The notes beneath the pieces were generated by a model. That model saw only the letters and a program-made list of their open reading frames with translations. It did no database searches and was not told where the DNA came from. Positions 34,601 to 46,762 of a stretch of DNA of 64,000 nt are shown here, one piece after another (position 1 is the first letter of the stretch; each line of letters opens with the position of its first letter). The DNA is from Macrotis lagotis. Lineage: Eukaryota; Chordata; Mammalia; Peramelemorphia; Peramelidae. The stretch lies in contig NC_133660.1 in assembly GCF_037893015.1 (NCBI RefSeq), positions 283,395,534-283,459,533 on the forward strand, read 5' to 3'. A program made the position numbers and the translations under genes.

Positions 34601-36585
34601 TACCAAAGTTGTCTCTTGAGACACAATTACCTTGGACGCAAGGGGCAGGCATTTGGTCCACACTTGAAAGTCATTCAACTAAAAGGACTTATTGCACAGA
34701 CTCCTCCTTTAGGGTTTGCAATCCACAAATTTGAACCAGGCATTTGGGTGTTGATCCAGACGTGGAAGGAGGAAAAGTTGATTCCGAATTGGGAAGGACT
34801 GTTTCAGGTTCTCCTGACCTCACACACTGCTGTGCGGACCCAGAAGCGAGGTTGGACTCGCCATACCAGAGTAAAAAGATTTGTGAATTCACCAAAAGAA
34901 TGGACTGTGGACTCTGAACCCACGAATGAATTGAAACTGCATTTTAAGCGAGTATAGGACTAATGGACTCTCCAACACCTGGCCCAGGAGGTGGAGGATT
35001 CTTGGTATTCTCCCCTTTGTTATAATTTTGTTATCACTCCTAGGTGGTAAATTGTATATAATATAAGGGATTTCCACGTGGGACCCATTCCTGGGTGTAA
35101 TTACAGTGTCACTCCCTAGGGTTGGCCCCTTTTGCTTTCTAGGCTCTGGTCAAGACTGCAATCTTGCAGAAATGTGCCTTAGATATCATGTTCTGAGAGT
35201 GTCCCTCTTAAATTTGAGCCTATTGTTATATCAGGCCTCAGTTTTAGGCACCTTCTTTGAAGAGGAAAACACTTTTCAGAACTTAATTCAAACCACTGAT
35301 AATCTTTTCAATGTAACTAACTGTTGGATTTCTGGGGGCCTCAAGGATTGAGCACATGGCCATGGGTGCTGGTTCCACTTGAACCTGTTTGGTTGTTGAG
35401 TAAAATGTCCTTAGTACATAGTGGAACTGGATTTTGGAATGAGAAGGAAGAACACCAATGGCCACTGGCAGAATTCATGACAGGGAGATATTGCCTTAAC
35501 CAAACTGGAAAGGGACTTGACTTAGGACAAAGTAGTTGCAGGTTGACTTTCTCTGCTAAGGTTGACAATATACAATTAGTGCCAGATTGCAGTAGGTACC
35601 AGGCCCTTGGGATAGGACCCATGTAATGATGTAATGGTGGCATGTAAACAGTGTAATGATGGCACCTGGGTTAGATGTCATACTGACAAAATGGATGAGA
35701 ATCATTGCCAATATATACTCAGTGGAGCGGGAAGATGTAAAGGTGACCTATCCATAGCAGAATGTAAAAAGTATAATCAGAACAATGGTCCCCTGATTAC
35801 TCAGATCCAAAATTGGAGATGGGTAAACAACAATGGATCGGAAGGATTCTTTATTACTTTTTGGAGTGCCTGACGTAGAGGTGGAGAACCTTGCATTGAG
35901 AGATGTAGCTGGGAGGAAGGGCCACAATTGTGGAAATGCCAGTACAAAAATGATGGGCAGATGAGGTGTGACAGAGGCCTTCTAGGGGATCAGGATACAA
36001 TATTACCCCATAACAGAATCTAATCAGACCAGGATTTTACAGAAAAAGAATCCGACTCTAAAAAGGGCATTATTGAGTATGTGGGTAAACAGCCTATACA
36101 CACCTCCCACTAAATTGGACAGGGATCTGCTATATAGGATTAATTAGACCTAAGTTCTTTAGGTGTTCAATTTTATGATGACATAGGAAAACAGAAATGG
36201 AGTAGATACTTCTCTAATGATAACTGGAGATGCTAATGGTTGGGGGAATGCCTGGCCCCCACAAAGGATAATTAAGGTTTGTGGCCCTGCTACATGGGCA
36301 CAAGATGGGAGTTGTGGATACAGGACACCAATCTATATGTTAAATAGAGTCATTAGACTTCAGGCTGTAGTGGAACTTATAACTAATCCAATGGCAAAGG
36401 CACTGGATTTATTGGCGGATGAGATCACCTAGGGAAGCTATACTACAACATAGATTAGTGTTAGATTATCTGTTGTCTGAGGAAGGGGTGTTTGTGGAAA
36501 ATTGAATTTGTCTATTTGTATGAAAATTGATGACAATAGAAAATTGGTGAAGGAGATCACCACCAAAATTAGAAAAATAGCTGAA
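31690..36585 (+). mobile_element. Endogenous retrovirus fossil, gammaretrovirus-like (broken)
   Basis: Family: class I / gammaretrovirus-like. Parts in order are an LTR-like end (about 31690-32133, start uncertain), a tRNA-Pro-type primer-binding site near 32137-32156, a gag capsid-like stretch (32750-33070), RNase H (33440-33880), integrase with its zinc-binding and core parts (34060-34960), and env with a transmembrane region (35060-36570). Only one LTR-like end is recognised. The element is clearly broken, with many breaks. Age is intermediate, because protein similarity is still readable by eye. Confidence 0.88.
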
Positions 36586-37640
36586 GTATCTTTATCTCAA
36601 CTCCCCCTTCCCTGATGAGTTGAATTCCCACAGCTAAGTTGATTGTAGCTCTATTTTAAGACTCTCAAGGTCTCTATGAGGGGTTGGGTTTGACCTGTCT
36701 CACATGAAGAGGTGATCTTTTCCCTTGCCAAGTCTAACTTCTTCACATGTATAAGCCATTCCACCATTCTCTTTCCATACACTTTGCTCTATCATCTTTG
36801 CTCTCCCATTTATCTTTAAACTGCTCCTGTCTACTGACTCTTTCCCTGCTGCCTAACAAATATGCCTAGATCTCTCTGTTCCTCAAAAAACTCTCACTTG
36901 AACTCTCTTTGCTCTCACACTCCTTGAGAAAACCTTCTTTCCTCTCTCTGTTTTTCAGTCTCTATCACCTGGATTCTGAACTCATCATTCTGCCAAAACT
37001 TCTCTCACCAAAGTAACCAGTGCTTTCCTAATTTCCAAATCCAATGGCCTTTTTTCAGTTTTATCCATCTTAAGTCTTTGATTACAAGTGACCTCTTTTC
37101 CTTGAGATTCTCTTCCCTTTGAATTTTCAGGACACTACTCTCTATTTCTCTCTGATCACTGCTACTCAATCTCCTTTGCTTGATCTTTATCCATCTCATC
37201 CCAGATTATTCTGCATGTTCTACTGGTTTTTGTCCTAGACTCTACTTTTTTTCCCTCAATACTATTCACTTGTGTTGATCTCATCAGCTCTCACAGATTT
37301 ACTTAGCAATTGGATGCTGATTAATCTTGGCTTTACTTATTTATCCTTAAGGTCTCTGTGACCTCTAGTCTCTTATCCAATTGTCTTGACTGGAGGTCCT
37401 GTATACATCTTGATAAAACCTATTAAAACTAAGCTCATTATCTAGCACCCCTAAATCTCATACCTTCTGAACTTTGCTATCACTCTTGAGAACAACCATG
37501 ATCCCTGCAGTCACTCAGTCTTCCAATCTAAGTGTCATCCTCACCTCCTCATTCTCTCTTATTCCTTTATCCAATCTCTTGCCAGTCAAGTCATTTTCAG
37601 TCTTGTCTGACTCTTTTTCATTCCATTTGTCAATTTATTT
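36586..37640 (+). mobile_element. L2-clade LINE fragment (reverse-transcriptase part)
   Basis: Degenerate plus-strand copy whose sequence runs in parallel with 59010-60130 and resembles the L2 reverse-transcriptase region (for example the stretch around 'tctctcaccaaag' and 'tctttatccatctcatccc'). Many stops. It starts where the ERV env ends. The SINE at 37650 follows. Confidence 0.65.
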
Positions 37641-37649
37641 ATTTATTAT

Positions 37650-37804
37650 TGTTTTTAGGTTTTTTTTTTTTGCAAGTCAATGGAGTTAAGTGGCTTGCCC
37701 AAGGCCACACAGCTAGGTAATTAAGTGTCTGAGGCCAGATTTGAACTCAGGTACTCCTGACTCCAAGGCTGGTGCTCTATCCACTGCACCACCTAGCTTC
37801 CCCC
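37650..37804 (-). mobile_element. Marsupial tRNA-derived SINE, reverse
   Basis: T-run, 'gttaagtggcttgcccaagg', 'ctatccactgcaccacctag'. Complete. Confidence 0.86.
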
Positions 37805-39019
37805 TGTTTCAATCTTTATTCAGACACATCAGCTCTGTGTTTGGGGACGGATAGTTTTTCAGAGTTGTCTTGGGTCATAGTATTGCTGAGAAAAGGTAAG
37901 TCATTCACATCTGATCATCCTACAATATTGCTGTTATACATTTCCCATTGCATCTGCTCATGTAAATCTTTCCAAGTTTTACTGAGAGCATCCTGTTCAC
38001 CATTTCTTATAGCAGAATAACATTCCATCATAATCATACACCATAATTTGTTTAGTCATTCCCCAATTGATGACATCATCTCAATTTTCAGCTACCAGAA
38101 AAGAGCTGCTATGAATATCTTCATATTTTTCTTCCTGTTTTGCAGCTCTTCTAGAATATAGACCTGGTAGGATAATTGCAAACTTCTCTACAGAATTGTT
38201 GAATCATTTTACAATGCCTCCAACAGTTCATTGATGTCTCATTTTCCCCTACATCCCCTCTAACACTGGTCATTTTCTCTTTCTGTCCTATTAGCCAATC
38301 CAAAAGGTTTAAGGTAGTATCTCAGACTTGTTCTAATTTGCATTTCTCCAATCAAATAGTGGGTTAGGACTTTTTTTTTTGGTCACAAAATTTTATTTCT
38401 CTGGGATTTACTCACCACCATTAGGTAAGGGAGACCATCTCAAAATGATAGGACTTTTAAAAAAAATATAGCCATTAATAGCATTGATAATTTCATCTGA
38501 AAACTGTCATATCTTTTGATCATTTATTAATTGGAGAATGATTTTTATTTTTTATAAATTTGATTCAGTTCCCTATGTTTGGGAAATGAGCTCCTTTACA
38601 GAGAAACTTTGTTTTGTTATTTCCCCCCCCCACAGTTAGTACCAATAACTATATTTTCCTCTATCCTATCCCCCCATTTATTCTGTCTTCTCTCCTTTCA
38701 TCCTGTCCATCCTCAAAAATGTTTTGCATCTGACTACCCTCTCTCACAATCTTCCTTCCCTTCTATCACCTCCCCACCTTTATCTATCCCTTTCCCCTCC
38801 TACTTTCCTTTAGGTTAAGATAGATTTCTATACCAATTAAGTATCTATGTAATTCTCTCTCTGAGCCAATTTTTATGAGAATAAGGCTCCCTCATTCCCC
38901 CTTACCTCTCCCATCTCCCTTTACTACAAAAGCTTTTTCCTTATCTCCTTTAGGTGAAATAGCCTATCCCATTCCACCTTCTCCTTTCCCATTCTCTCAG
39001 TACATTTCTCTGTCACCCC
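37805..39019 (-). mobile_element. L1/HAL1-type LINE fragment
   Basis: The plus strand shows the antisense of the marsupial L1 ORF2 C-terminus ('cattccccaattgatg', 'tttgcatttctcc'), followed from about 38600 by a pyrimidine-rich segment that matches 44430-45170. Confidence 0.65.
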
Positions 39020-40530
39020 TTAACTCCATTCAGTTGTGTCTGAGTCTTTCTGACTCCGTGGAATATAGCACTCCAAGCCCTTCTATCCTCCAATTTGTCT
39101 TGAAGAATGTACAAGTTCATGGTTACTGTCTCCATGACACTATCACATATTCTGCCATCTCCTTTTCCCATTGACTTCCATCTTTCCCAACATTAGTTTC
39201 TTTTCCAAAGAGTCCTATCTCATTATGCAAAGTATTTAAGCTTCAGCTCTCTAACTTGAGGTTCCAGCAAACAGTCTAAATTAATTTGAGTATTGCTTGA
39301 CAAGTTCTCCTTGCTGTCCAATGGACTCTCAAAAATCCACTAGCATCACAATTCAAAAGCATCAATTCTGCACTATTCAACTTTCCTTTTCATCCAACTC
39401 TGCCATACAATGCTTTTGAAAAAAAAAATCACGGCATTCACTATACCGATCTTTGTCAGCATTGTGATGTCTCTGCTTTTTGGTATATGGTCCAGATTTA
39501 CCTCAACTTTCCTTTGAAGTAGTAAGTATCTATTATTTTATTTTTTTATTTATGTAATTATTTCAAATATTATTATATTTATTTATTTATTTTAGTATTC
39601 AACACTGCAGTCTTTGTAGTGAATTTTAAGCATAACCACTTAAAATCTAACTTTGTGTCCATTTCTTTCACCTCTAGGCCAGGAAATGATGGTTTTATTT
39701 GACAAGAATGAAGTTTTTCAATGTTAAACTTCAAGTAAGTGAGTACCTTTCCCCTCATCTAGGGGTTTCTTAATTCTTCTTCACTTACTGCCATCAGATT
39801 GTTATTATCTGGGGGGGCAGCTAAGTGGCACAGTGGATAGAGCACTGGCCCTGGAGTCAGGAGGACCTGAGTTCAAATCCAGTTTCAGACACTTAATTGC
39901 CTACCTGTGTGACCTTGGACAAGTCACTTAACCCCATTGCCTTAAATAAACAAAATTAAATAGATTGTTATTATGTGCATGTCTGAGATTTTTGATATTT
40001 TCCCAGCACCTTAATTCCAGTTTTTGATTTATGCAGGCCGACATTTCTCTAGATGTACTCTACACATAAGTTACATAAATAAGATGATAACGTGCAGTCT
40101 TACCATACTCCTTTTCTAATCTTAAATAAATTGGTTGTTCCATGTTTGGTTCTACTGCTTCTTGATTTTTCAGAAGACAATAAAATGATCTGATACTTCC
40201 ATCTAATTGAAGACTTGCCACATGGTATTCTGATTCATGCAAAGAATACAGAATGTAGAAGTGAATGTTTTTGTGGAACTCACTTATTTTCTCCATAATC
40301 CAGCAAATGTTGGCAATTTGGTCTCTAGTTCTTCTGCCTCTCTACTAGTCAGTCTGCTTTTCTTGTAATTCTCATTACATATTGCAGAAACCAAGCTTGC
40401 AGAATCTTAAGCAAACCTTCTTGGCATATGAAATGAATGCAATTATTTGGTAATTTGAGCATTCTTGGCATTGCCCTTCTTTAGTACTGTGATGTAAATT
40501 GATCCTTTTTCATCCACCGGCCATTGTTGA
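39020..40530 (-). mobile_element. BovB-type RTE LINE, 3' part
   Basis: On the minus strand the sequence follows the BovB reverse-transcriptase 3' half and tail; the plus strand shows the 'cagttgtgtctgagtctttctg' type end near 39030. It is interrupted by stops and split by the SINE at 39809-39961. Confidence 0.7.
39809..39961 (+). mobile_element. Marsupial SINE with 13-bp target-site duplication
   Basis: Forward copy inserted in the BovB LINE. AGATTGTTATTAT occurs at 39796-39808 and 39962-39974. Confidence 0.9.
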
Positions 40531-40744
40531 CTTTTCTTTATCTTTATTTTTATTTTTTAATTCATGGAATAAAACAAGCATTTCCTTCATATCATATAAA
40601 AAGAAAGTTGATTGCACATGAAACTGTAAGGCTACTGGGCACAACTTGCTATTCCTCTTCATATTTTTTTTTGCTATTCCTCTTATATATAAAACAAAAT
40701 TTTCATGTAAATTCATTTTATCCTCCCACTGTCCTAGAGATGAC

Positions 40745-40862
40745 TTCCATTAATGATTGATGATGATTGATTTTTGTCCTTTCTCAAAGAAGATCATGAC
40801 ATCAGGGAGGTAATGCCATGACAAACAAATGAATTGAATTTAAGTGAGGGTGGGTTATGAGA
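40745..40862 (-). mobile_element. RTE-tailed SINE fragment, reverse
   Basis: 'tttctcaaagaagatcatga', 'gccatgacaaacaaatgaat'. The head is absent. Confidence 0.55.
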
Positions 40863-41122
40863 TTAGAAGGATAGATTGATACACAGGTAGAGGATAGATA
40901 GACGGACTGATAGATATTTCTTTGTGTTTAATTGCACAGCACTGTCTCACTTAAATAAATAACTATATATATGTGTGTGTGTAAAATTATTATATATATT
41001 TCTACCGATCAGTTCTTTCTCTGGACACAGATGATATCTCTCTCTATGTATCCTTTATAGTCAATTTATAAGTATTTATATGTAGTTAACCTATTAAGTA
41101 TTTATAATAGCCAAAATAAAGT

Positions 41123-41361
41123 ATCTATACTCCATTTCTGGTTTCCTATGTCATCATAAAATTGAACACCTAAAGAACTTAGGTCTAATTAATCCTATAT
41201 AGCAGATCCCTGTCCAATTTAGTGGGAGGTGTGTATAGGCTGTTTACCCACATACTCAATAATGCCCTTTTAGAGTCGGATTCTTTTTCTGGAAAATCCT
41301 GGTCTGATTAGATTCTGTTATGGGGTAATATTGTATCCTGATCCCCTAGAAGGCCTCTGTT
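41123..41361 (-). mobile_element. Isolated env fragment of the same ERV, inverted
   Basis: The reverse complement of this 239-bp segment is nearly identical to 35971-36209 in the env region of the ERV fossil. Similarity stops abruptly at both ends. It is a fossil fragment with no coding capacity. Confidence 0.85.
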
Positions 41362-41379
41362 TTTTTGTAGAAGCCCTTT

Positions 41380-42085
41380 ATTAGCAGAATTGCATCTTCA
41401 GAAAATTATGAAGCCATTCACCTGGACCAGGTCTAGTTTCTAACAAAAAAGGTTGGGCTTTCCCAAACACACAAATAACCGACAACTTTTAAGAAAGTTG
41501 CCAACACTTAATTTACCACCTCCCAACAAGGAACGAAGACGGTTTATTGTGTGAAATAAGCAGGGGGTCAAACAGGCTACTTCTCTGACTGTGAGTTAGA
41601 GAAATGAACACAGTCAGCTGCGCGTAATCTGGCTAAAACAGCTCCGGATTAGCAGCACTGGAGGCTTCCGCTGAAGGCTTGCAAATCTTAGATACCCACA
41701 ACAACCCTGTGAGGTAGGTGCTCTCTTCTAACTCCTTAGAACACAAAACAAAACACAAGAGAGGTTATTGTGAAGGCTTGTTTGAGGCAGGGCTTGAGCT
41801 TGGTTTTTCTTGACAGGAATAACTTGTTGTGGGATGATCTCTGCCTCTTAAGCATAACCTCAGACAAATGCCACACAGAGATGGAGAGAACAGCAATTTA
41901 AACTATATCACGACACACAGTTTACCAAATGAATGGATGCAAGAGATGAAGACATTCAAGGGCAAGACAAATCGAATACTTTACTGGGGGTTTTCTTTGA
42001 CGTGTACACTTTGGAAGACAGGTTTCCAAAATGGGAGGGGCAGCAGTAGTAGTTACTTCTTATTGGGGGCAATGAGGCGATTTAA
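41380..42085. other. Unassigned sequence between the ERV fragment and the RPL39 copy
   Basis: A MIR-like scrap ('acaaccctgtgaggtaggtg') lies near 41700. The rest matches nothing I recognise. Confidence 0.5.
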
Positions 42086-42136
42086 GTGATGGATGGATGG
42101 ATGGATGGATGGATGAATGGGTGGATGGATGGATGC
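42086..42136. repeat. (GGAT)n microsatellite
   Basis: About twelve GGAT units with two variant units, directly downstream of the RPL39 retrocopy. Confidence 0.95.
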
Positions 42137-42196
42137 AATGGCAGGGAGGGGGAGGTGGTCTTGGTGTAGAATGTCTTTCATTTCCCTGGCCATTCT

Positions 42197-42415
<219 letters not shown>

Positions 42416-42559
42416 TTATTTTTGCAGCTTAACTACAGTGGCAAATAAATGATCATTTCTTCCTGTTTTCTGGCCTCTGAACCAAGGTTTAGAAGAAAGG
42501 ACCCTGGCTGAGCTTCAAATCTACAGAACAAAAGTAACAATTGTGAGGCAACCTAGGTT

Positions 42560-42585
42560 TCTCTCTTTCTCTGTCTCTGTCTCTG

Positions 42586-42621
<36 letters not shown>

Positions 42622-42632
42622 TCTGTCTGTCT
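42560..42632. repeat. (CTCTGT)n / (CT)n microsatellite
   Basis: A run of CTCTGT units followed by pure CT. Confidence 0.95.
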
Positions 42633-42766
42633 CTTGACTTTTGCAAGGCAATAGAGGGAAGTGACTTGCCTAAACTAAGTATTAAATGTCTAAAGTCAAA
42701 TTTGAACTCAGATCCTCCTGACTCCAGGGCTGGTGCTCTATCCACTGAGCCACCCAGCTAGCCCTG
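42630..42766 (-). mobile_element. Marsupial SINE, reverse
   Basis: 'ttgcaaggcaatagagggaa' to 'ctatccactgagccacccag', between two microsatellites. Confidence 0.82.
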
Positions 42767-42785
42767 TCTCACTTTCTCTTTCACC

Positions 42786-42787
<2 letters not shown>

Positions 42788-42832
<45 letters not shown>
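42788..42832. repeat. (CA)n microsatellite
   Basis: About 22 uninterrupted CA units. Confidence 0.98.
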
Positions 42833-42836
<4 letters not shown>

Positions 42837-42839
42837 TAG

Positions 42840-43522
42840 CACACAGAAAAACTTCACTTTGCAGAAATTTTTCTTATTGATGTTGTAAGCTTTCTTCTGA
42901 CTAATATGTTCATAATGGATTATTATCTTTAAAAAATATTGAGGTTTACATCTCTAATTGACTTCTCAAAGAACTGGGTGCCTTTTTTTGTGAGAGTCAA
43001 AGTCAAGAGTCCCTAGAAAAATGTTAATTGGCTTGGTTGGCACTCAAATTCTGTTTGACCTCAGTTAATGTATAGGTCACAGAGAAAGCATTGATTGGCA
43101 ATAAGGACTAGCAAGAGCCTTCTATATTAAGATTTCCTAAGGTATTTTTAATTTAACTGGAAATGATGCCTGACCAAAAAGATTGTATCTCAGATGGCAA
43201 CTGTTCAAAAATCAGAAATAAGCTAATTTTTTTTGGGGGGGTGACGGTTATGGGATGTAGTGGGTAACCTAGGGACAATGGAATCTACCAGCTGTGTGTC
43301 TGCAGAATCTGACATGTGATGCACTTGTCTGTTGATAGATGCTGATTGGGAAACTGAGGACACAATATCAGTATTTAGATTTTCATTAACAGAGAGTGAG
43401 AGGAATTACTATTTCCAAACAAAAAAAGTCAGAGCACATGTTTCAGAGAGAAGAGAACAAAATTAGAACCAAGCCACCATCAGAATGTTGTATGTGATAC
43501 CATTTTGTTACTTTCTTCTTAG
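42840..43522. other. Sequence before SLC22A exon 3, nothing recognised
   Basis: AT-rich, presumably intronic. I searched by eye for an SLC22A exon 2 (expected 104 nt, with an 'EW.LVC' motif) and found none. Confidence 0.5.
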
Positions 43523-43677
43523 GTTTGGGAGAAGGACAGTGATGCTGTGGTCCTCTCTGATGGCCATGATTACTGGTACATGTGCAGCATCTGTGCCTAC
43601 CTTTGTTGGCTATGCCATATTCAGATTCCTCTCTGGTGCTGCATTAGTAGGCGTCAATCTCACCAAAAATTGTCTGA
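43523..43677 (+). CDS. SLC22A-family organic anion transporter, exon 3
   Basis: An open exon of exactly 155 nt, the usual length of SLC22A exon 3, between ttcttag|GTT and CTGA|GTAAGT. It begins with 'FGRRTVMLWSS', the loop motif after transmembrane segment 2 of major-facilitator transporters. It continues through 'MITGTCAASVPTFVGYAIFR' and 'FLSGAALVGVNLTKNCLS', the third and fourth membrane segments. These proteins exchange organic anions at the plasma membrane. The closest family members by eye are OAT1/OAT6-like (SLC22A6/SLC22A20), which is a judgement and not an alignment. Its phase joins exactly to the exon at 56274. Exons 1 and 2 were not recognised upstream, so the gene is partial or degenerate here. 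Confidence 0.88.
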
Positions 43678-44520
43678 GTAAGTAAAATCGAGAAAGTAGC
43701 AAATTTGTGTTTATACTCTGAGGAGGAATACAGAAAAAGTGAGATGTTCTGAGGCCAGCCAAGTAGGGAACAGGTAAGTTTAGAAAAATTATACTATAAA
43801 TGTTATTGAAATATAACAAGAGTAAGTATGGTCTGAAAAATTGACTGATTTATTGACAGTGAATAGAGAATAATTGGGGTAAACTCCTACTTCTGATATT
43901 TGATAACAATGTGAGCCTGGGCAAGTCAGAAATCTTTAGGTGGTCTTAGAATGCAGAAAAGATCCAGTCTGCCTCTACAGAGGGAGATTTACCTCCTTGG
44001 AATTCCTGAATTAAAGGAATTCCTCAATTCATTCCTTCTCCCTCTTCCTCTCTCCCTCCCTCCCTTACTCCCTGACTTTTTCTCCCTCCCCTTCCCTTTC
44101 CGTTTGTTTCTTTCTCTCCCCACACTGTACTATTCTCCTTCCTCTCCTTCCCCTGATCATTATATTGAAAAAGTCCAAAGCTGGGTTCAGTGTGAAGCCC
44201 TTGTGGACCACTTATCCTTCATAAAAGCTTCAGCTAGGAGCATCCTCTCTTCTACCCCTTCCCCACAAACATTAAAAAAACCTCACAAGAAATAAAGTGA
44301 AAGAAAAAGAAAAAATGTGCTTCAGTCTGTGTTCTGATATGATCAGTTCTGTCTCTGGGGTGGATGGCATTCTTTATCAAGTCTATCAGAGAAGTTACTT
44401 CCATATTTTTTCCACAGTTGCTGTTGCTGATTCTAATTCCCTCCATCCATTCCTCCCCACTCCCATTTTTTATGTTTTCTCTCTCTCCTTTCACTCTGTC
44501 CCTCTTCAAAAATGTGCTGT

Positions 44521-44670
44521 GGGGCAGTCTAGTGGTTCAGCAGACAGAGCACTGACCCTAGAGCCAGGAGGCCCCAAGTCCATGTCCCACTCCCACCCAG
44601 CAACCACCTAGCCCTGTGATTTTAGATATGCCACCCAATCCCACCACCTTGCAAAAAGAAAAAAAAAATG
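44521..44670 (+). mobile_element. Marsupial SINE, forward, diverged
   Basis: 'gggcagtctagtggttcagc' to 'accttgcaaaaag'. Confidence 0.65.
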
Positions 44671-44828
44671 TATTGTATTTGCCTACCCTCTCCCATGATT
44701 TACCCTCTCCTCTGTCGCCTATGTTCCTCCCTCCCCTCCCCCATCCCCTTTCTCCCATCTCCTTTCTCTCCTTTTTCTTCTAGATTTTTATGCCCTATTA
44801 AGTATGTAGTTTCCTCTCCGAGTCATTT

Positions 44829-44989
44829 CTTTTTTCTTTTTTTTTTAGGTTTTTGCAAGGCAAATGGGGTTAAGTGGCTTGCCCAAGGCCACACGGCTAG
44901 GTAATTATTAAGTGTCTGAGACCGGATTTGAACCCAGGTACATCTGACTCCAGGGCCAGTGATTTATCCACTGTGCCACCTAGCCACCC
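44829..44989 (-). mobile_element. Marsupial SINE with 13-bp target-site duplication
   Basis: Reverse copy. CTCCGAGTCATTT occurs at 44816-44828 and 44990-45002. Confidence 0.9.
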
Positions 44990-45803
44990 CTCCGAGTCAT
45001 TTTTGATGAGAATGAAGGCTCCTACATTCTCCCTCACCTTTCCCCTTTCATACCATTGCAAAAACTATTTCATGGCTCTTTTACATAAAATATCTTAGCC
45101 TATTTTACCTCTCCTTTCCCTTTATCCCAGTATATTTCCTTTTCACCCATTGACTCTATTAAAAAAATATATTCTATCTTCATATTTAGCTCTCTCCTGT
45201 GACTTGTCTATAAAAGATCCTTCTAACTGGTCTATTAAATGAAGGGGTTCATATGAGTATCATCAATATCATCTTACCATGCAGGAATAAATGAAGTTCA
45301 TCATCATTAAATCCCTCATAATTTACCCTTCTCATCCACCCTCTCTATGCTTTGCCTGAATCCTGTACTTGAAGATCAATCTTTCTGTGCTCTGGCTGTT
45401 TCAACAAGAACATGTGAAATTCCCCTATTTCATCGAAAGTTCATCTTTTCCCCTGGAAGACGATGTTCAGTTTGCTGAGTAGTTGATTCTCAGTTGCATC
45501 CCAAGCTTTTTTGCCTTCCAGAATATCATATTCGAAGTCCTATGAGTCCTTAATATGGATGCTGCTAAGTCCTGTGTAATCCTGATTGTAGCTCCATGAT
45601 ACTTAAATTATTTCCTTCTGGTGGCTTATAATATTTTCTCTTTGATTTGGGAGTTCTGGAACTTGGCTAGAATATTCCTGGGGGTTATTTTGGGGGGATC
45701 TTTTTCAGGAGATCAGTAGATTCTCTCAATTTCTATTTGGCCCTCTGCATCTAGGATACCTGGGCAATTTTCCTGTAGAAATTCTTTCAAAATGAAGTCA
45801 AGG

Positions 45804-45954
45804 GGCGGCTAGGTGGCGTAGTGGATAAAACACTGGCCTTGGAGTCAGGAGTACCTGGGTTCAAATCCGGTCTCAGACACTTAATAATTACCTAGCCGTG
45901 TGGCCTTGGGCAAGCCACTTAACCCCATTGCCTTGCAAAAACCTAAAAAAAATA
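45804..45954 (+). mobile_element. Marsupial SINE with 15-bp target-site duplication
   Basis: Forward copy. AAAATGAAGTCAAGG occurs at 45789-45803 and 45955-45969. Confidence 0.92.
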
Positions 45955-46423
45955 AAAATGAAGTCAAGGCCCTTTTCCTGATCATGACTTTCAGATAGCC
46001 CAACAATTTTTAATTGACTTTTCTGGATCTGTTTTCCAGATCAGTTGTTTTTTCAATGAGATATTTCATATTTTCTTCTAGTTTTTATTCTTTTGGTATT
46101 GGGTTATTGTTTCTAGATTCCTCTCAAAGTCATAAACTTCCTTTTATTTCCATTCTAAATTTGAAGGAGTTGTTTTCTTCAGAGAGCTTTCTTATCTCTT
46201 TTACCAACTGGCCAGTTCTGCTTTTTTTTTTTTTTAAGGAATTATTCTCTTCATTAACATTGTGGATTACTTTTTCCATTTGACCTATACTGGTTTTTTA
46301 ACATGTTATTTTTTTCATCATTTTTTTGGATGTCCTTTACCAAGCTGATGACTTAGTTTTCATGTTTTCCCTGCATCTCTCTTATTTCACTTCCCGATTT
46401 TTCCTCTACCTCCCTTACTTGAA

Positions 46424-46578
46424 TTTTTTTTTTAGGTTTTTGCAAGGCAAATGGGGTTAAGTGGCTTGCCCAAGGCCACACGGTTAGGTAATTATTAAAT
46501 GTCTGAGACCGGATTTGAACCCAGGTACTCCTGACTCTAGGCCTGGTGCTTTATCCACTATGCCACCTAGCTGCCCCT
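46424..46578 (-). mobile_element. Marsupial SINE, reverse, with short target-site duplication
   Basis: 'cttacttga' occurs on both sides. Inserted in the HAL1-like ORF1 region. Confidence 0.86.
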
Positions 46579-46597
46579 CCTTACTTGATTTTCAACA

Positions 46598-46762
46598 TCT
46601 TTTTTTATTTAATTTTAATTTTTTAAAATTTATGGCAATGGGGTTAAGTGACTTTCCCAAGGTCACACATCTAGGTAATAAGTGTCTGAGGCCAGATTTG
46701 AACTCAGGTTCTCCTGACTCCAGGGCTGGTTCTGTATCCACTATGCCACCTTAGTTGCCCCC
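46598..46762 (-). mobile_element. Marsupial SINE, reverse, older copy
   Basis: Flanked by 'ttttcaacatctttttt' and 'ttttcaaaatctttttt', a target-site duplication with one difference. Lies only about 20 bp from the previous SINE. Confidence 0.85.

Noticed and set aside
42543-42745. Open frames rich in Ser/Val/Leu or Arg/Glu/Thr near 42.6 kb
   Set aside because: Translations of the CTCTGT microsatellite and a reverse SINE.
42788-42832. Regular repeats that might suggest a CRISPR array
   Set aside because: A simple CA microsatellite in a vertebrate genome, with no repeat-spacer structure.
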